DNA of 64,000 bases from Anaerolineales bacterium (GTDB lineage Bacteria; Chloroflexota; Anaerolineae; Anaerolineales; Villigracilaceae): NCBI GenBank assembly GCA_016932715.1, contig JAFGCG010000087.1:30331-94330 (forward strand), in the 5' to 3' direction. Below, one piece after another: positions 61,247 to 64,000 of this stretch (position 1 is its first letter; every line of letters begins with the position of its first letter). A model generated the notes under the pieces. That model was not told the origin of the DNA and searched no databases. It was given only the letters and a program-made list of their open reading frames with translations. The position numbers and the translations under genes are program-made.

Positions 61247-63496
61247 TCATGCCGCAGACCTATTGACATCTTTATTCTGTGTCAACCGCCACTCCAAAGC
61301 AGTAAAGCGCTGTGCCACTTTATTGTTTCGCACTGCCATGCCGATGGCGCGCCGACTGCCTGCCAGCACACAGAGTTTCCGGGCGCGGGTGATCGCGGTG
61401 TAGAGCAGATTGCGCTGCAGCATCATGTAATGCTGGGTCACGATCGGCATCACCACCACGGGGAACTCCGAGCCCTGGGCTTTGTGAACCGAAACCGCGT
61501 AGGCAAGCGCCAGCTCGTCCGCTTCGCTCCAGTCGAAAGTGACAGGTTTGCCCTCGAAGTTCACGCTCAGGGTCTGTTCGATCAGATCGATGGACCGGAT
61601 GAAGCCTATGTCCCCGTTATAGACATCCTTGTCATAGTTGTTCTGGGTCTGCATGACCTTATCTCCCAGACGGAAGACGGTCCCAAACAGCCGCCGTTCT
61701 GGCTTATTGTTTGCCGGTGGATTGAGCTTTTCCTGCAGGCGATCATTCAGAACTGTTACTCCCGCTGGTCCACGATAGATCGGCGCTATGACCTGGATAT
61801 CCTGGACCGGATCGAAGCCGAACTTCTGTGGGATCCGTTCCGTGACGATCTGCAGGACCCAGTCTGCCGCGGCTGCTGCATCTTCGGCGGGGAACAGGAA
61901 GAAATCGCCTTCACTTTTGGAAAAATCCGGGAGTTTGCCCTGATTGATCAGGTGGGCATTCGTGATGATCCTGGAATGCGCCGCCTGGCGGAAGATGGTG
62001 TTCAGGCGCGTAACCGGCACGACGCGGCTGTCGATCAGATCGCGAAGCACATCGCCGGCGCCCACGGAAGGGAGCTGGTCCACATCTCCGACAAACAGCA
62101 CGCGCGTTCCCGATCGAACTGCCTTGAGCAGGTTGTTTGTCAACAGCAGGTCGAGCATGGACGCTTCGTCCACGACCAGGAAGTCCAGATCGAGCGGATT
62201 TTCATCGTTGTGTTTGAAACCCTCGATCGGAGAGTATTCCAGCAACCGATGAATGGTCCTGGCAGATCGACCGGTCGCCTCGGAGAGGCGCTTTGCCGCA
62301 CGTCCGGTCGGCGAGGCAAGGGCGTACTTCATGTCCTGTGTTTCCAGCGCGGTGATCAAGGCTTTCAGACAGGTGGTCTTGCCCGTTCCCGGACCGCCTG
62401 TGAGTACGCTGACGGGATGGGTCAGCGTCATTTGGATTGCCGAGCGTTGTTCGTCCGACAGCTGCTCGTCTGCGAAAAGAGTTTGGTTCACTGCTCTGGC
62501 TGGTGAGACAGCGCTTGCCAGCGTTTTCAAACGTTCTGCGACTCCCCTTTCGCCAAAATAGAGTGGAGTCAGATAGATCACAGAAGAACTATAGGCTCCG
62601 GCAGCCTCACTGACTGCTGAGCCTTTTTCTGACGAGTTCTTGTTCAGCGGAACCATATCGGCACGAATGCGGTCTGCCTGCGCCAGGCGATCCAGTGCAG
62701 GAGCGATCAAGTCCGCCGAGACTTCCAGCAGTTCAGTTGCTCGTCCTCCAAGAGACTCTTTGGGAACGAACACATGCCCCTCATTGATCATTTCGTTCAA
62801 GGCGAACACAATTCCCGCTTCGATACGGGAAGGATGATCGACCGGCAGACCCAGTGCGCGAGCAATGCGGTCGGCGGTCTTGAAACCGACCCCGTAGATG
62901 TCGCGCTCCAGCTGGTAGGGATTCTGCTGGACGGTCTCAAGCGATTTATCTCCATAGGTCTTGTAGATCTTGACCGCCAGGTTGGTGCTTACCCCGTGAC
63001 CATGCAGGAATACCATGATCTCCTTAACCTGTTTTTGTTCCTCCCAGGCTTTGGTGATCCTGCCGGTGCGGTCCATGCCGATCCCAGAGACTTCGAGTAG
63101 TCGTTCAGGATTTCGTTCGATCACCTCGAAGGTATCTTCCCTGAATTTCCCAACGATCCGCTCCGCCAGTTTTGGACCGATGCCTTTGATCATGCCTGAG
63201 CCGAGATAGCCCTGGATGCCGGCGATCGTGGCCGGCAAGGTTTGTTCGCAGACTTCCGCTTTGAACTGCGAGCCATGCTTTGGATGCCGGTCCCATTGTC
63301 CCTGAAGCTGCAGAAACTCCCCCGGAGAGACTTCTGGCAAATTCCCCACGACGGTCGCCAGCCCATCCGAACTGAGGCTGGCTTTCGGCACTCCGTGAAT
63401 GCCTCTCTGATGCTCCGGGCGCAGGCGCAGGACGGTATATCCATTTTCGGGATTGTAGAAGGTAATGCGCTCGACAGAGCCAGAGAGGGTATCCAT
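61247..63496 (-). CDS. ATP-dependent RecD-like DNA helicase (RecD2)
   Basis: 749 residues from the ATG at 63496, where homology starts (GSVERITFYNPENGYTVLRL, an OB-fold typical of RecD2). A helix-hairpin-helix region follows (GYLGSGMIKGIGPKLAERIV), then superfamily 1B helicase motifs: Walker A VLTGGPGTGKTTCLKALI, Walker B VVDEASMLDLLL, VGDVDQLPSVGAGDVL, and motif VI-type AYAVSVHKAQGSEFPVVVMP near the end. RecD2 works without RecBC as a 5'-3' helicase in replication and repair. In-frame upstream codons lack homology, so the later ATG is preferred. Confidence 0.95.
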   Translation of the reverse strand: MDTLSGSVERITFYNPENGYTVLRLRPEHQRGIHGVPKASLSSDGLATVVGNLPEVSPGEFLQLQGQWDRHPKHGSQFKAEVCEQTLPATIAGIQGYLGSGMIKGIGPKLAERIVGKFREDTFEVIERNPERLLEVSGIGMDRTGRITKAWEEQKQVKEIMVFLHGHGVSTNLAVKIYKTYGDKSLETVQQNPYQLERDIYGVGFKTADRIARALGLPVDHPSRIEAGIVFALNEMINEGHVFVPKESLGGRATELLEVSADLIAPALDRLAQADRIRADMVPLNKNSSEKGSAVSEAAGAYSSSVIYLTPLYFGERGVAERLKTLASAVSPARAVNQTLFADEQLSDEQRSAIQMTLTHPVSVLTGGPGTGKTTCLKALITALETQDMKYALASPTGRAAKRLSEATGRSARTIHRLLEYSPIEGFKHNDENPLDLDFLVVDEASMLDLLLTNNLLKAVRSGTRVLFVGDVDQLPSVGAGDVLRDLIDSRVVPVTRLNTIFRQAAHSRIITNAHLINQGKLPDFSKSEGDFFLFPAEDAAAAADWVLQIVTERIPQKFGFDPVQDIQVIAPIYRGPAGVTVLNDRLQEKLNPPANNKPERRLFGTVFRLGDKVMQTQNNYDKDVYNGDIGFIRSIDLIEQTLSVNFEGKPVTFDWSEADELALAYAVSVHKAQGSEFPVVVMPIVTQHYMMLQRNLLYTAITRARKLCVLAGSRRAIGMAVRNNKVAQRFTALEWRLTQNKDVNRSAA

Positions 63497-63796
63497 AGCG
63501 ACAAGTATACACGGCGAGAGATGGGGCGAGTGTCTGAGTGATCCGCCTGTTTCACTACATATTTTTGCGACACAAAGATGACACCCTGTTTTGGCGATAG
63601 GTAGACTCTCGATCGTGCTCAATTAGAACCATCAGGTTGGCCTCAAATCATCCAGAATACCTATAAGCCGCTTGACGAAGCGGCATCTTTATCTCAGGAA
63701 GAATTCTTTAGAATTTTCAGCCAGCCAACGGATGAATGTATCCTAACCCCTGCAAGCTTGTGGCCCGTACCCAATTAATACGGGTGGTATATTTCA
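63497..63796. other. Intergenic region upstream of recD2
   Basis: Contains a terminator-like hairpin gccgctt (63667-63673) / aagcggc (63678-63684) and a small hairpin cccgta/tacggg (63764-63784 region). No coding frame with a ribosome-binding site or family match was found. Confidence 0.4.
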
Positions 63797-64000
63797 GTCT
63801 GTGCTCGACGGCGGTCAGGAGACCGCCGCCGAGGGGCGTTCTGACTACCCCGGTTCCTGCGCTGTTTTAGCGGAATCTAAAGATACAGGGGCTTCCATAA
63901 ACGCAGAAAAATCGAAGTACTTGTTTAGCGTGCGAAAGCACGAGAGTGAGAAGGGTCAAACGTCTGGAAAAGACAGGCGGAATGACTCTTGTCAGGGAGA
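63797..64000 (+). ncRNA. Candidate structured RNA, truncated by window edge
   Basis: Densely paired and without a coding frame on either strand. Stem cggcggtc (63809-63816) / gaccgccg (63821-63828) with loop agga; cgtgc-GAAA-gcacg (63929-63942), a GNRA tetraloop; aagggtca (63951-63958) pairing with tgactctt (63983-63990, one G-U) around the inner hairpin gtct-ggaaa-agac (63962-63974). The run gtcagggaga continues past the edge, so the 3' part is missing. The class is not identified: it does not match the tmRNA, RNase P, SRP or 6S core sequences that I know. Confidence 0.45.

Noticed and set aside
63797..64000. tmRNA, RNase P or SRP RNA at the right edge
   Set aside because: None of the core sequences of these RNAs that I know is present in the visible part.

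Overview
The window reads as a GC-rich bacterial chromosome segment, most likely from the Chloroflexota (Anaerolineae-like). This is inferred from content, not from a marker-gene search. Supporting signs are many membrane-anchored surface proteins with Pro/Thr-rich linkers, LysM proteins, a DUF3048 lipoprotein, a roadblock/LC7 protein, frequent TTG and GTG starts, -10 boxes placed only 7-11 nt before start codons, and several families of short palindromic repeats scattered between and inside genes. There are no rRNA or tRNA genes, no CRISPR array, no intact mobile element and no phage genes.

Layout. 1-10.0 kb is one leftward block: an edge-truncated LysM protein, an MFS exporter, a YedK/HMCES-type DNA-crosslink protein, a decayed histidine-kinase tail, the selenocysteine elongation factor SelB, a coiled-coil protein, and a three-gene membrane module resembling the proton-pumping arm of complex I or Mrp antiporters without any redox subunit. 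10.0-23.3 kb runs mostly rightward: DUF3048 lipoprotein, zinc-ribbon membrane protein, large polytopic membrane protein, MenC (menaquinone pathway), CapA-like lipoprotein, cyclase-family hydrolase, then a DUF4129 / membrane protein / MoxR / DUF58 cluster. 23.4-40 kb is mainly housekeeping: P-loop kinase-like protein, PHP phosphoesterase, SecG, peptide-binding protein, M20 peptidase, DUF1385, NAGPA-type glycosidase, PD-(D/E)XK nuclease, TerC, CTP synthase, roadblock protein, surface protein, peptidyl-tRNA hydrolase and Mfd.

40-49.9 kb is a leftward and more accessory block: small membrane protein, GT2 glycosyltransferase, an lspA gene broken by an amber codon, CPBP protease, arginase-family protein, HExxH metallopeptidase, methyltransferase, an MFS / small protein / ArsR-type regulator set with a candidate operator, and a zinc-ribbon + TM + LysM protein. 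49.9-50.6 kb holds an IS transposase relic and repeats. 50.7-63.5 kb carries an ECF sigma factor with a small membrane partner, a HEPN-like small protein, an S41 protease lipoprotein, glutamate dehydrogenase, a stand-alone PEP/pyruvate-binding (PPDK-N) protein, a sigma factor paired with a YCII-domain protein, two DUF1801 proteins and RecD2 helicase. The last ~200 bases fold into nested hairpins and look like the 5' part of a structured RNA that continues past the edge.

The points most worth a second look are the orphan antiporter-like module (6.4-10.0 kb), the lspA amber codon at its conserved D-Q-x-T-K motif (41.9 kb), the candidate structured RNA (63.8-64.0 kb), and short palindromic repeats inserted in frame within protein-coding genes (PHP gene, PD-(D/E)XK gene, probably mfd and the CapA signal peptide).
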